From Lodderomyces elongisporus (Eukaryota; Ascomycota; Pichiomycetes; Serinales; Debaryomycetaceae), in NCBI RefSeq assembly GCF_030384665.1, contig NC_083673.1:1187501-1251500 (forward strand): 64,000 nt of DNA, given 5' to 3'. Below the pieces are notes generated by a model. It was not told the origin of the DNA, searched no databases, and saw nothing but the letters and a program-made list of their open reading frames with translations. The position numbers were made by a program, and so were the translations under genes. Position 1 is the first letter of the stretch. Each line of letters opens with the position of its first letter. Of this stretch, positions 41,833 through 52,373 are shown piece after piece.

Positions 41833-41861
41833 CACGTGCACATGTTTATCTTTATCACGTG
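41833..41861. promoter_or_regulatory. paired CACGTG E-boxes
   Basis: Two TCACGTG sites at 41832-41838 and 41855-41861, spaced 23 bp (about two helical turns). CACGTG preceded by T is the preferred site of the bHLH factor Cbf1. Together with the CRE downstream they mark a likely promoter, although no annotated gene starts within 2.5 kb. Confidence 0.45.
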
Positions 41862-41936
41862 CTTGCTACTTATCTTTCTCTCACTCTTCTCTTTTTTTTT
41901 GGTGGTTTTTTTTTTGTTTAATTATTTTGTTTGAAA

Positions 41937-41944
41937 TGACGTCA
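41937..41944. promoter_or_regulatory. CRE palindrome TGACGTCA
   Basis: A perfect 8-bp CRE, the site of ATF/CREB-type bZIP factors (in yeast Sko1, Aca1 and Cst6). It lies 76 bp downstream of the second E-box. Confidence 0.45.
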
Positions 41945-42446
41945 TATCATTAATTGTGCAACAAATTGACAAAAGAAAAACGTTTTATATTTTTTTTCTT
42001 CTTCATGTTTCTTTGGTTTGGTATTCTTCAAGTACACTACTTGGTTAGTCAATGTACACGACTTTGTAATAGCTCATGATATCATAGAACTTTTGGAAGA
42101 GGAAAACAGAAGGTTGAAAAAATTGGAAAAATTGAAAATTAAATTATTCACAGAGAGAGTAATAGGCGGAGTAGTGGAACAGGTTTACATCTGCTTACTG
42201 TTTCTTCTTCTTTTTTACTTTTTTTTTTAAAATTTTAAGTTTCCATCTCTTTGTTGCTATCGTAATCAAATTGCGAATAATAAAGTTGTGTGTGTATTTT
42301 ATTTTTTTGTTCTCTTTTTTCTTTTCGATATATTGGCAGGGTATATGCTTTGTCTTTTATTTGTATAGTATGTGTAATCTCAGCCGAAGTCGCCATGGTC
42401 TAGACCTGATAGCTACTAGAAAGATACCCAACCATTCCATACTAGG

Positions 42447-42466
42447 CCCCGATATTGGGGTTTTTT
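42447..42466 (+). other. short hairpin followed by T6 (Pol III terminator-like)
   Basis: CCCC (42447-42450) pairs with GGGG (42457-42460) and is followed at once by TTTTTT. A perfect 10-bp palindrome GGTCTAGACC at 42397-42406 lies 41 nt upstream and loosely resembles a B-box. This looks like the 3' end of a small RNA gene, but no known family was recognised. Confidence 0.25.
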
Positions 42467-44263
42467 ATTTTTCTCTAGTTCTTTTTTTTAACGAAGCAAT
42501 ATACAACAATCTGAAGAGATATCGAAAGATTTCGAAATTTCTGCTAATGAACAATCACATGTCGTTGGGGTAAGAAAAATGTGGTTCGGAGGGGGATGGG
42601 GGATGGGGGATAGGGGCGTATGGTCTGTAAAGAGAGTGTAAACTTCCTACGCTATAGTTGCTGCCTTTGATTCGGTCCTAAGCTTAGCGCCTAACAAAGT
42701 CGGTTATAAATTCTTCTTTTTTCTGACTTTTACTTTTACTTTTACTTTTACATTCATTTTTTTATTTTATTTTATTTTGGAATTGGTTTTCTTCAATCTA
42801 AACTTTTAACAAACCCATTGGCTTCAGTCTTGGTATAACCTTTTCCAGACTCATAACCATAAATCACATTGCTTTGGAAAAAAAAAATGTTATATTTCAC
42901 TTTTTATATTGTCAAGACTATTTTCAATTTGGATCGTTCAAGAAGGAAGTCGCCAGTGGAAATGGAAATGGAAATAGAAAGTAGAATGAGTTAAAACTGT
43001 GATAGCAATTAATTATCCTATTAGGGATGAGATGTACACTAATTGAGAAAATGACAAACTACTTGTGTAATGTTTTTGATTGTTGTCTTATTCGCCTGAT
43101 ATCAACTATGTACCCCTAAATTTCTTCTAAACTTCGCTATTCAACATTTCCTATTCCTGTTATTTTTCATTGTAAAAAAAAAAAAAAATAAACAAAAAAA
43201 AGGGTGCTTTCTATATTGTTGAGCAAGGCGAAGGTCTGGTTTTGGGTTTTGCCTTTTAGTTTAGTTAGCATTGTTGTGAGGGAATTTTTCATTCCACTTC
43301 AATTTTTTTTTTACAATTCATTTTCATTTTCTTTGTGATTTTTTTCATTAGGCTTTACAAAAGCATCGATTCCTCGAAAAGCTTCTATTGCTTTATTAAA
43401 GTCGGAAGAAGAAGACGAGGAATAATACACCTCATATACACTGGTACCCAAATATAAGCTGCTCTAACCGAGTAGCAAATGCAACTAAAATTCTTTTTCA
43501 CCTTGCAATGACTAGTTGCTACGGCTACCACTGAGAAACGAACAAGGTCAGTTTCTCTAACTTTGCTCTTTAGCGTTGCTGAGGTAGAGCACATGGGTGG
43601 GGGTAGGGGGGTTAAAGGGTAATCTTCGATATACATGTGTGTGGGTGTGTTTGTGGGTGTGTTTTATTTGTTCTTCTCTATTTTCTTTTGCTTAGTGGTG
43701 GTATCTACTTCCCCCCATCGCCAACTTCGGATGAGAAATCGTGCATTTCGATGACACAAATCTCGCTTACCTAATCGAAAAGTACCAAAGCAGCATATAA
43801 AAAACATTTGTACAATTTATGTTTACACACATAGATAGAAATATGAAATAATCTATATATGTACATAAACATAGTTTGGAAGACGAAAAAGAAAAAAAAA
43901 AAGGAGCAGCAACAGTAACAGTAACAACAGTAGTGACACTAGCAGTAGTACTAGCATCAGCAACTGGACCGCTTAATGGTGTAAAACTATAAGCATTATG
44001 CAATTCTTTTTTATTTTATTTTTTAATTTTTTAACTTTTTTTTTTAACATTGCCATTCGGCTTTTTTTTCTTTATTTTTTTTTTTTTTTTTGAAATTCTT
44101 CAATAATTGTCTAACCACCATAAACTTGGGTTGTAGTAGGTTCGGAAAGTATACAAATCGGGGCGATGTGGTATCCCCCGAAACTGAATTGCATCTTGAT
44201 TGCTACTCGAAGATACCGTCAACCACAATTTATTGTTCCCCTATACATCCGAAACCAAATGTG

Positions 44264-44271
44264 TATAAATA
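44264..44271 (+). promoter_or_regulatory. TATA box upstream of the secreted-protein gene
   Basis: TATAAATA lies 172 bp upstream of the ATG at 44443, a typical position for a strong yeast promoter, and fits the strongly biased codon use of the gene. Confidence 0.5.
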
Positions 44272-44442
44272 TTTGCTTCAATCTCTCTAAATGTAATTTT
44301 GCAACTTCTTTCATTGTAATTTTCTTTTCCTTTTTCTTTTTCTTTTCCTTTTTTTGTTTCTCTTCTTTATTCCAACCACTAGTTATAGTTGCAATACGAA
44401 GTTACATCTTTAAATTTTTCTAAATCAGATTTCAAAATCACA

Positions 44443-45156
44443 ATGCAATTCATTTCTACTTTGTTGTTGGCAGTCTACTGCTTGCTTTTACAAGTTGAGG
44501 CTGCTCCATTGGCCAAAAGATACTTTGCGCCTTCATCGCCAACCTTTTCATTGATTGCAATCCACAAGGGTGATAAATTCAATTCCCACTTGGTCAAGTT
44601 CAACGGTACTGCCATCAAATTGGGTTCAGATGACAAGGCCTTTTTCGGTACTATTGAAGCCGATAAGGGTTACATTTTGAACTTGCCAAATACCAATGGC
44701 TCAAACTCCTCATCAATCACCGACGTTGTTGTTTCCAACAAGACCCACCAATTGGAAGTCACCACCAAGAATGGCTCTGCAAGTGAACATTTCGGTATCA
44801 CTAATGGATGGTTAACTTTCTTGAACTCAACCAACTTTTTGGCTTGTCCGGAAGTTTTGTCATACTCCAACTCTTCCTCAAACAGTTCAGGATCTGCTAG
44901 CAACATCACCTCCAAATCTAGATCCAGATTCGCTAGAAGGGCCTTGGAGAACAGCACTATCCCTGCCAATGCTACCGGCGACTGGGACTTGTACCACAAC
45001 CCAACCAACCAAACCAAGTGTCCTGTTGGAACCGGTTACGACGTTAAGTTGTTGGTGCAATTGAGTCTTCCAGTTTCATTCTCACCAGAGACTAACAATG
45101 GCGACCTCTTTAGCGGAGAGAGCATTTTCAAGAGATTATTGAGATTATTCAAGTAA
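44443..45156 (+). CDS. small secreted, N-glycosylated wall-type protein
   Basis: Encodes 237 aa from the ATG at 44443. I prefer this over the upstream in-frame ATG at 44389 because it places a classic signal peptide (MQFISTLLLAVYCLLLQ) at the N-terminus. A dibasic Kex2-type site (LAKR) follows at about residues 24-27. The mature protein starts with a beta-type region (about 30-125) resembling the hydrophilic domain of small Candida wall proteins such as the Rhd3/Pga29 group, then an Asn/Ser-rich stretch with many N-glycosylation sequons, then a second dibasic site (ARR) near 167. The C-terminus is KRLLRLFK, not a GPI signal, so it is probably secreted or non-covalently wall-bound. Codon use indicates high expression. 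Family assignment is tentative. Confidence 0.8.
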   Translation: MQFISTLLLAVYCLLLQVEAAPLAKRYFAPSSPTFSLIAIHKGDKFNSHLVKFNGTAIKLGSDDKAFFGTIEADKGYILNLPNTNGSNSSSITDVVVSNKTHQLEVTTKNGSASEHFGITNGWLTFLNSTNFLACPEVLSYSNSSSNSSGSASNITSKSRSRFARRALENSTIPANATGDWDLYHNPTNQTKCPVGTGYDVKLLVQLSLPVSFSPETNNGDLFSGESIFKRLLRLFK

Positions 45157-46249
45157 AAAAAAAAAACAAAAAAAAAAAAGAGCAACAACAATCAATTGAG
45201 AATTTATTAACCATTGAGTTGGTGAGTTTGACTCATTAATGATATAGAGTAAGAAATTGTTGAAGAAAAAAAAAAATTGGGTGAACATGGTCTTGCATAT
45301 GTTGGTTATTTCTTACACTCTTCCGGCTGCGAAAAAAAAAAAAAAAGAAGAGAGAGAAACAGAGAAAAAGAGAGAAAGCATTTTGAAACAAATATTGTTC
45401 AACTTGTTGTTCTCTCTTTTTGGTTGGTAATTGAACAAAAAAAGAGCCCATGTTCTACTCCTTGCTTGTATCGTTTGATAACTTGATTGGTTTCTTCCAT
45501 TCTTTCCCTGTTTGATTTTTATTTTTTTGTTTGGTTTGTTTGTTTTGCCATATTTCAATTTTTTTATTATTGTCCTTTTCAGATTCTTCCACGTTGCCAA
45601 TTTTTAACAAGTTTTCGAAGGTTACATATTATAAATGTATAGTAACATAATAGTTATACCCGTATAGTTTAATATACTTGATTAAACTTTTTATTTCTCT
45701 TGATAAATAACGGAAAAGAAAAGAGTAGAAAAAAAATAAGTAGAAACAAACCCTTTTCACACTTGTCTCAACTGCAATGGTATTCTGGACTAGTTTTTCA
45801 ATGTGTCTTGATTGAAAAAAAAATTTCAGAGCATTCTAATTATTTATCTTGGAATGATGTACACTTTAGCAAAAAAAATAAAGATAAAAATAAAAAGGTA
45901 CAACTTTCCATTGACAATCTCTTTTTCATGAGCTAGTCGCCAGATGTCAGTCTCTATACCAAGGTTGAGTTGTTCTCAATTCTGGTGACCTATATTTACT
46001 TTCCTTCATTTTTCTTTTTCTCTTTCTGTTGTTTTTTTTTTTGTCGTTCGTTTGTTTGTGTTTGATTGTTCTTCTCTTTACAGTGTTCAATACTAGCGCT
46101 TGATACAAATTTTATGTGCAGGCTAATTTTTTTTGATCAACTCTTCGCACGATGATTTCAAACTCCAGTGATATAGCATACCTCTAGCCTTTAGTTAGCT
46201 TTACTCATCATCATTGGAATTACTCAATACAATTACAACACTGCAAGCC
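45157..46249. promoter_or_regulatory. spacer between secreted-protein gene and RPA34
   Basis: No gene is seen. Oligo-A and A-rich runs directly follow the stop (about 45155-45180 and 45264-45276), then alternating A-rich and T-rich low-complexity sequence. The last 250 bp would contain the RPA34 promoter; I see no complete PAC or RRPE element. Confidence 0.5.
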
Positions 46250-47053
46250 ATGGGCAAGTCAAGCTATAAATCCAATGAATATGTTGGTGATTCTGATTTA
46301 GAGGATTCAGGTACCGAAGACGTGTCTTTTCAGCCGCCAAAACATTACACCAAAATTAGCACACCATCTTCACAAAAACTACCAAAAATCAAAGACAACG
46401 ACAAAGAAGTATGGTTGATCAAAACACCTAAAGGCTTCCCAATTCACAAATTGAAATCTTTGCCCATATCATTTAAGAAAAGCAAAAAAGCTGAAGCTTT
46501 TGAAGTAAATGATCATCTTTTTGAAATAAGTGAGGAAGTCACAGCTGGAAAACAGGCTGCAAGCGGTGACGATGATGAAGATAAAAAGCACACAATCTTC
46601 AAAGCGGGCAAAAGCGATACATTCAGGCCAACATCGTATAAGATTTCCAGATTCTACAATATTCGAGAAACAGTAAAGATTCCTGAAATAAACTTTGAAG
46701 AGGCGGTTGTGCCACGAAAAGATGTACCGCAAATCGAAGGTTTGAGAATGAGACATTTTCCTACAGGGTATGGTCAAAAAGACTACGGTTTGATGGCAGA
46801 AAGTGGGAAAAGAAAAAAAAACGAAGATGATGAAAAAGAAGAAAAAGAAGAAGAAGAAGAAGAAGATAGGAGTAGAGATATAGAGGAAGGTAAAATCTTG
46901 AAAAGGGCTAAGGTAGACAAAGACGAAGGTTCACCAAGGAAAGACAAGAAGGAAAGAAAAGAAAAGAAAGAAAAGAAGGAGAAAAAAGAGAAAAAAGACA
47001 AGAAAGATAAGAAGGAAAAGGAAAAGGAAAAGAAGAAAAAGGACAAGAGTTGA
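46250..47053 (+). CDS. RPA34: RNA polymerase I subunit A34.5
   Basis: Encodes 267 aa from the ATG at 46250 (MGKSSYKSNEYV); an in-frame TTG further upstream is not a credible start. Yeast Rpa34 is 233 aa. A34.5 pairs with A49 as a TFIIF-like heterodimer on RNA polymerase I in the nucleolus and supports rRNA transcription elongation and RNA cleavage. The dimerisation region (about 35-180) includes KEVWLIKTPKGFP, typical of the family, and ends with a conserved segment near LRMRHFPTGYG. After an acidic Glu run (about 205-220), the C-terminal tail is almost pure Lys/Glu/Asp, the expected nucleolar basic tail. The tail's A/G-only DNA also creates a spurious Phe/Ser frame on the minus strand. Confidence 0.88.
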   Translation: MGKSSYKSNEYVGDSDLEDSGTEDVSFQPPKHYTKISTPSSQKLPKIKDNDKEVWLIKTPKGFPIHKLKSLPISFKKSKKAEAFEVNDHLFEISEEVTAGKQAASGDDDEDKKHTIFKAGKSDTFRPTSYKISRFYNIRETVKIPEINFEEAVVPRKDVPQIEGLRMRHFPTGYGQKDYGLMAESGKRKKNEDDEKEEKEEEEEEDRSRDIEEGKILKRAKVDKDEGSPRKDKKERKEKKEKKEKKEKKDKKDKKEKEKEKKKKDKS

Positions 47054-47239
47054 TATACCTTGGATCTCTCGTAGTTACGCATATATGTATATATATATGT
47101 ATATGTTCAAATGTGATAAAAAGTATATCTAGCGATCTCTGTTAATGAAAAATGGATCTTATATTCACAGCAGTTACCATTTGTTTCTTTGTTTTTTATT
47201 TTTTTTTTTTCTTCTTCTTCCCGCGCAGTAAGTTTGAAA

Positions 47240-47254
47240 GATATATATACGCAA

Positions 47255-47285
<31 letters not shown>

Positions 47286-47286
47286 A
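47240..47286. repeat. (TA)n microsatellite upstream of 47353 gene
   Basis: Nearly pure TA runs broken by CGCAAA and CATA, ending about 65 bp before the next start codon; probably functions as a TATA/nucleosome-free element. Confidence 0.65.
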
Positions 47287-47352
47287 AGGCAAAAGAAAAG
47301 TAAATATTTAGCATCAGAAGCACCTTGCTCTAATTAAACTACGAGTCACATC

Positions 47353-48300
47353 ATGGGATCCTCTGCGTCTAAACAGTCGGGTAGGATTTTGTCCAAGACG
47401 GCATCAGAGAACTTGACAAAGCCAATCCATCGTACAAATGCAAACCCCTTGCTTCATCAGCACCAGCAGCACCCGCAGCAGCACCAGCAGCAAGTACCTC
47501 AAACGCAATCACTGCTTCGCAATGAACTGCATCATCTTAACACATCATATCCTCTAAATGGAGCAAATTCTGAAGGCACTGCACCAACACATGTTGAAGA
47601 CAAGCAGCCTGAAACTGCATTTGGTGCCAACACTTCAACATCCTTTGACCCTGCGTACTTGCATAAAAAACTCAACTCACCACAAGTGCAACTTCCGCAA
47701 CTGCAACAAATACCTCAAGAAACAGTACCAGAAGGTAAGGACGGCGGCGATCCACATGAGCTAGGAACTTCAACTTACGAGCCAAGCTTTATTGACTCTA
47801 TTAACAAGTTGGGTAAACAAATCAAGACACACGAACACAAACTATCAAAGTCCGATTTAAATGCTCTTGCTGTGCGGCAGTTAAGATCCAGAAAGGCTCA
47901 GTATGATATGGGTGAAAAGGAAGTGAAGGCACAAATGGGTCAATCTGCTAATCACCTACACAATCTGCAGCATGAATTGCAAAAAACTATGGTTCATCCG
48001 CAAACTTTGACGGCAATTTTGAGGGACTTGAAGGATCCAAAAGTTGATAACGGTACCATTATTGGAGACTACCAACTCAAACCAACCTTCTTAGCTGAAC
48101 TTGGCTCTATATATAGTGTTCCTACGAATGTGGTTCCGGTTGAGGATGAGACAAAGCCAGATGAAGTTGGACACAAGGTTCAGGTCCCGAAGGAGAGGAA
48201 AATGACTGATGATATCGAGGATGGCGCACCAGATGGACCGGAAAGAGTAAATAAAGAGACTTTTGACAAACTCAAGAAGAGATTGAGCATAGATGATTAG
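47353..48300 (+). CDS. putative N-myristoylated protein, function unknown
   Basis: Encodes 315 aa. The N-terminus MGSSASKQ fits the N-myristoylation consensus (Gly2 with Ser at position 6), with nearby Lys residues that would favour membrane association. A His/Gln/Pro-rich stretch (about 35-52) is low complexity. A conserved-looking helical core (about 140-235) includes SFIDSINKLGKQI and DLNALAVRQLRSRK and may form a coiled coil. A short segment near 245-265 (GDYQLKPTFLAELG) and the C-terminus KLKKRLSIDD also look constrained. No enzyme motif or transmembrane helix is seen. I do not recognise the family. Confidence 0.78.
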   Translation: MGSSASKQSGRILSKTASENLTKPIHRTNANPLLHQHQQHPQQHQQQVPQTQSLLRNELHHLNTSYPLNGANSEGTAPTHVEDKQPETAFGANTSTSFDPAYLHKKLNSPQVQLPQLQQIPQETVPEGKDGGDPHELGTSTYEPSFIDSINKLGKQIKTHEHKLSKSDLNALAVRQLRSRKAQYDMGEKEVKAQMGQSANHLHNLQHELQKTMVHPQTLTAILRDLKDPKVDNGTIIGDYQLKPTFLAELGSIYSVPTNVVPVEDETKPDEVGHKVQVPKERKMTDDIEDGAPDGPERVNKETFDKLKKRLSIDD

Positions 48301-48508
48301 TCAGTAGAATGGTAAATAGAGTTTTAAATATGGATTTTTTTTTCAAAAAAATAATAATAAAAAGAAGAAATAGAAAAGCTTTAAACATGTAGTTGTAATT
48401 TGTCTGATTGGCAAAAGAAAGAAGAGAGAAATGAAAAGAAAAAAAAAAAAAATAATAAAAAAAAAATTGGAGAAATTGGAAAAATCCGGGGTCAATTTTG
48501 AGGTACAC

Positions 48509-48539
<31 letters not shown>

Positions 48540-48729
48540 CACATACAATAAAATGAACGCCAGGAGTTAGTATCGCATATACTTCGACTAGACTTGGTTA
48601 GACACAAGTAATATATTCTTCAAACAAAAAAAAAACCCAAAAAAAAAGCAAACACATCAAACCTTACTTGAACGACCTAAAAAAAATTGTCTCTTTCCAT
48701 ACTTTTCCACTGGATACATACAATTCGAC
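48301..48729. promoter_or_regulatory. promoter of the RraA-like gene
   Basis: No gene is seen. Contains oligo-A runs (about 48438-48470), a CATACATACA then TA run (about 48508-48540), and an A-rich leader up to the next ATG. Confidence 0.5.
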
Positions 48730-49491
48730 ATGCCACCAATTCCATCCACTGCAAAGCAATTGACATCCAAAGAAGTTGTTCTGTTCCTTTCGAGGTTCAC
48801 ACCATGTGATGTCTCCGACTCTTTGAATAAAGCCGGAATCGCAAATGGTGGATTTATACCAAACTTGGTCAACCAATCACCAGTACCCAACGAAACTAGC
48901 TCAGCGTGTGGCAAAGCATATACAGTTCTTTACGCTCCAAAGTCTGACCCACGTCCAGCAGTGAAACAAGCATATATTGATGAAGTTCCTGAAGATGCTA
49001 TAGTAATGATTGGACTTCCATTGGAATTGCAGACTGTGAATGCACCATATGTCAAGGTTAATAATGCCCTTTATGGTGGCTTAATGTCGACACGTGCACA
49101 ATATAGAAAGGCAAATGGATCTGTAATCTTAGGACGCATTAGAGATTTGGATGAACATAATGACTTGAAGTATCCTGTTTGGTCGTATGGTGTGGGAACA
49201 AGTGCACCAGGGCCATTGGTCAAAGTCGTGGGTGTTAATGTCCCCTTGCAAGTCAAGGTAGCAAGTATCGAAGATGCTTCAAATGACGGGGAAGAAATCT
49301 TGACCATAAATCCCGGAGATTACATAATTGCAGATAAGAATGGTGTTGTTAAGTTAGAAGACAACGATAAACTTGCAGAAGTTCTCGAATACATTCCAAA
49401 GCGAGTTGAAGCTGATACAAGAGTCAGTGAAGATATAAAACGCGGGAAACCAGCTGCAGAAGCACAAAAACATTGGAGAAGTAAAATTTAA
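48730..49491 (+). CDS. RraA-like 4-hydroxy-4-methyl-2-oxoglutarate aldolase / oxaloacetate decarboxylase
   Basis: Encodes 253 aa, similar in length to the yeast homologue YER010C. The RraA-like fold, a metal-dependent class II HMG aldolase relative, cleaves 4-hydroxy-4-methyl-2-oxoglutarate and can decarboxylate oxaloacetate in characterised members. Marks in order: the N-terminal helix with TPCDVSDSLNKAG (about 33), GKAYTVLY (about 61), a glycine-rich NNALYGGLMSTRAQYRKANGSVILGRIRD (about 110-140) that contains the substrate-binding segment, and PGDYIIADKNGVV (about 200), the typical final strand. One departure is the segment after the glycine loop, where canonical proteins have GxxTDGxxRD; here it reads GRIRDLDE, keeping Arg-Asp. 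Probably cytosolic; physiological role in yeast is not established. Confidence 0.88.
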   Translation: MPPIPSTAKQLTSKEVVLFLSRFTPCDVSDSLNKAGIANGGFIPNLVNQSPVPNETSSACGKAYTVLYAPKSDPRPAVKQAYIDEVPEDAIVMIGLPLELQTVNAPYVKVNNALYGGLMSTRAQYRKANGSVILGRIRDLDEHNDLKYPVWSYGVGTSAPGPLVKVVGVNVPLQVKVASIEDASNDGEEILTINPGDYIIADKNGVVKLEDNDKLAEVLEYIPKRVEADTRVSEDIKRGKPAAEAQKHWRSKI

Positions 49492-50136
49492 ATTACTTGG
49501 ACGTTTTAGTATTGCATTAGATGTTACCCAATTCTGTCGATTTAATGTTCATTAAGCAGTTGACCCATTTTATTGTATTTATATTTTGTTGTTGTTGTTG
49601 TCTTTGTCTTTTTTTTCTGAATAGTCCAAGCTTTAATAAATGTTCTATTATATTTAACGATACAGACACAAGGAGCTTCAGAACCCAATAAATCTTACTT
49701 CTCTAATCTTATACTTTGGCGTCTTCGTGTTGTGTTTCTGTTTTTTTTTTCTTACTTTAAACTTCTTTAAGATCGTGAAAATGTTGTTGGGGAGATAACT
49801 TGAGGGGTAGAGAACAGAAAATGAATGGAAGGTAAACCGCACCCCCTTTAATTTCTTGTACTATTTCTCTTGACGTTTATATCCTTGTTTCTCACTCGCT
49901 ATCATTATCATTCTTTATCTGCCACAAAGTGTGGGCAACAAACTTAAGTTTCTGTCAAAATACAACCAAATTTAAACATCACTTGGTTCTCAGCCACAAT
50001 AGCAACTACAATTATAAACACACCCACAACCTCAACCTCAACCTCAACCTCAACTACAACCTCAACTTCAACTACAACAACAACCTCAACTACAACAATA
50101 ACAGTCACAACAACTATAAATATAGCAACAAACAGT
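49492..50136. promoter_or_regulatory. spacer with CAACCT array before the VID28-like gene
   Basis: No gene is seen. The last 110 bp form a CAACCT/CAACTA minisatellite-like array (about 50027-50100) on the coding strand. The frame of the next gene is open through it without any ATG, so it is leader, not coding. Confidence 0.5.
50027..50100. repeat. (CAACCT)n array in a probable 5' UTR
   Basis: Tandem CTCAAC hexamers with CAACTA and CAACAA variants, ending about 37 bp before the start codon. G-free on the plus strand, so the leader would be unstructured. Confidence 0.7.
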
Positions 50137-52338
50137 ATGCCCATGGATATTGTCACGAACGAGGCTGATGAGGGCAACAACGAGCGTTTATTTGACTTTA
50201 TCAAAATAAGACTGGATATTATAGGAAACAATGAACTCAAACACAAGCTAGCAACGAACTCAGCATTTACAAAAACTCTCGTGGCAACGTTTAGCAAATC
50301 TGTAAAGAACTTTGAGGAAAATAAGACAATACAGGATTCCAGTTTATTAGAAATACTTTTTGACCTAGCAGTGATACTCAACATATTTTGCCTTCATATT
50401 AGCGAAGTAGATGAATTAGGTGACAGTTCTGTAGCACCAGCCATCAAAGAAATAGAGAATGCGATAAGCCCATTGATAGATTTACTTTTTTGTGGTATAG
50501 AACAAGTTAAATTGCTACTGGGGAAGAAACGGAGCTCAACTCAAGTGAACTTCAGAGATCATGCTATTTTAGCTCGTATTTGTTCATTAATGGAGTCTTC
50601 TTTAGATACTCTTTTGATCTTATACAACTTGAGAAATTACCCCCTTGATGCAAAAGTTATATGGAGATTTATCACACTTATCTTGATTGAGACAGACCAC
50701 AATCATAGCAACAACAGCAACAGCAACAATGGAGACAACGATAATATGAATGGTATTTCACCGCGGATTGTCATAAAAGCCTTGCAGTTGTTACCTTTGG
50801 CTTTAAAAGCCCAAGAGCAGTCATCGGTGAATAAGGATGCCAAACTTGTAGTATTGATGGCTTTAATCAGTATTTTAAATATTGACTGTATTGCCATAAT
50901 TAATACACATTTGAAAAAGAGTCAAGCGAATCAATATAGAGAGCGTGAAAAAGCCATTTTTGAAGAAGATTCACTACCTACTTTTGAATTGAATGCGACG
51001 GAAATAGACACGCAAGTCTCGTTTGAACTATTGCTTCAGGTTATCACAGGGGTAGTTCAGATCCTTCTGCATTATGAATCGTCTGATTACCTGCCAATAG
51101 TTGCCATAAATTGGAGCAATGACAGAAACGAGGCCAATATAGCGACAGATAACACAAAGAATGGCATCGGCAACGGCTCCAGCAGCAGCAGCGCCAATGG
51201 GAACTTGCATACAAATAATAACATCATTTACATTCATCCTTACGTCTACCTCACTTTACTAATGTTTCTCAGAATAAACTCAAATGCTGTAAAATGGACT
51301 GTGTTGAACTTGTTGGTTATGCTATTGGATAAGTGGAAAGACCTGAACTCTATATCCCCAAATCAAGTTTTAAAAAACCAAATAAAGATACTTCCGAGTA
51401 TTATTTCTAGTCTTGAGGTTAACCATATAGAATCTGCTAAACTCAACGGGGTTGATACGCATCGACCAAGTAGTGCCGCGCTTATTTTTCACAAAGGACA
51501 TACAATGCCAATAGGATTAAAATCCGCTACACGTATTTTAGCAGATTTATCAGTAAGTAGTCTGAAAGTATTAGACCGTCTTGTTGAAACAAATGTGGAT
51601 CACAGAATCATCGACAAGTCAATATCTTCATTTAAAAAAAGTCTGGTTTTAAAAAATTTGAAGGAGTTGAAAATGCAGTCCAAGCATGGTCAGTTCTTGG
51701 TGAACTTTACAAACATCCAAAATGGTGTTCATGAGCAAGAGTTAGCTGACTCGTTATTGTTATTGAGTGTTATCACGAGTGATCGCGAAGATTGCCGCCA
51801 TAAAATCTTTAGCTACCTGCAATTTCATGCTCACGATTTACCTGAGACCATCTTTGAAATATTTGATACGTTTCATTTTCTTTGCCAGCAATTGCACTTG
51901 ACATATTTACTTCTGAAGTCTTTGACTAAAAACTCTTCATCAAATCGTGTGCTTCCAGAGAGGGATTTAACATGGCTTGGAAAAAACTTTGGTGCCATTT
52001 GTGCTCTTATGTGCTCGCCCATTTACACCAATTGTCTTTACTTTCTCAGATCAATTTCAAGATCCGTTTCCACTATGCGCACCTTTTTTGTTGAATGCAA
52101 TGCTTTTCAAAGTTTCATTTTATCGGAACCAGAGAGCAAGGTACCGATCAGTTCAGAAGTCTTACTAATTACGGGTCACATTGATGAAAATCTGCAGTTT
52201 CAATCAGACTCGTTGGTGCTGAAAACCAATGTGAAAATGGCTGCAGGTGGATTTGTTACAGATTTACTTGAGGTTGTTCATCTTTTTGAGAATATAGATC
52301 TGGAACTACAAATGCTCTTTAATATCAACAACAACAAC

Positions 52339-52373
<35 letters not shown>

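Larger units (their letters stand above)
41076..44442. promoter_or_regulatory. 3.4 kb gene-free stretch with structured islands
   Basis: No protein gene I can support. Unlike the other spacers it holds several locally GC-richer, non-repetitive islands (about 41560-41740, 42360-42470, 42640-42710, 43400-43640 and 44130-44260) between T-rich blocks. A cluster of two CACGTG boxes and a CRE palindrome lies at 41833-41944. A frame at 42018-42230 encodes a short coiled-coil-like peptide but has no ATG. Non-coding RNA genes (snoRNA, snRNA, SRP, RNase P type) are possible; I could not match any by motif. Confidence 0.4.

Noticed and set aside
42018..42230. Short coiled-coil-like frame downstream of the E-box/CRE cluster
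   Set aside because: Starts with TTG, has no in-frame ATG, and ends in a T-rich low-complexity tail; the Glu/Lys pattern follows from purine-rich DNA.
46783..47082. Phe/Ser-rich minus-strand frame opposite the RPA34 tail
   Set aside because: Shadow of the Lys/Glu-rich A/G-only codons of the RPA34 C-terminus.
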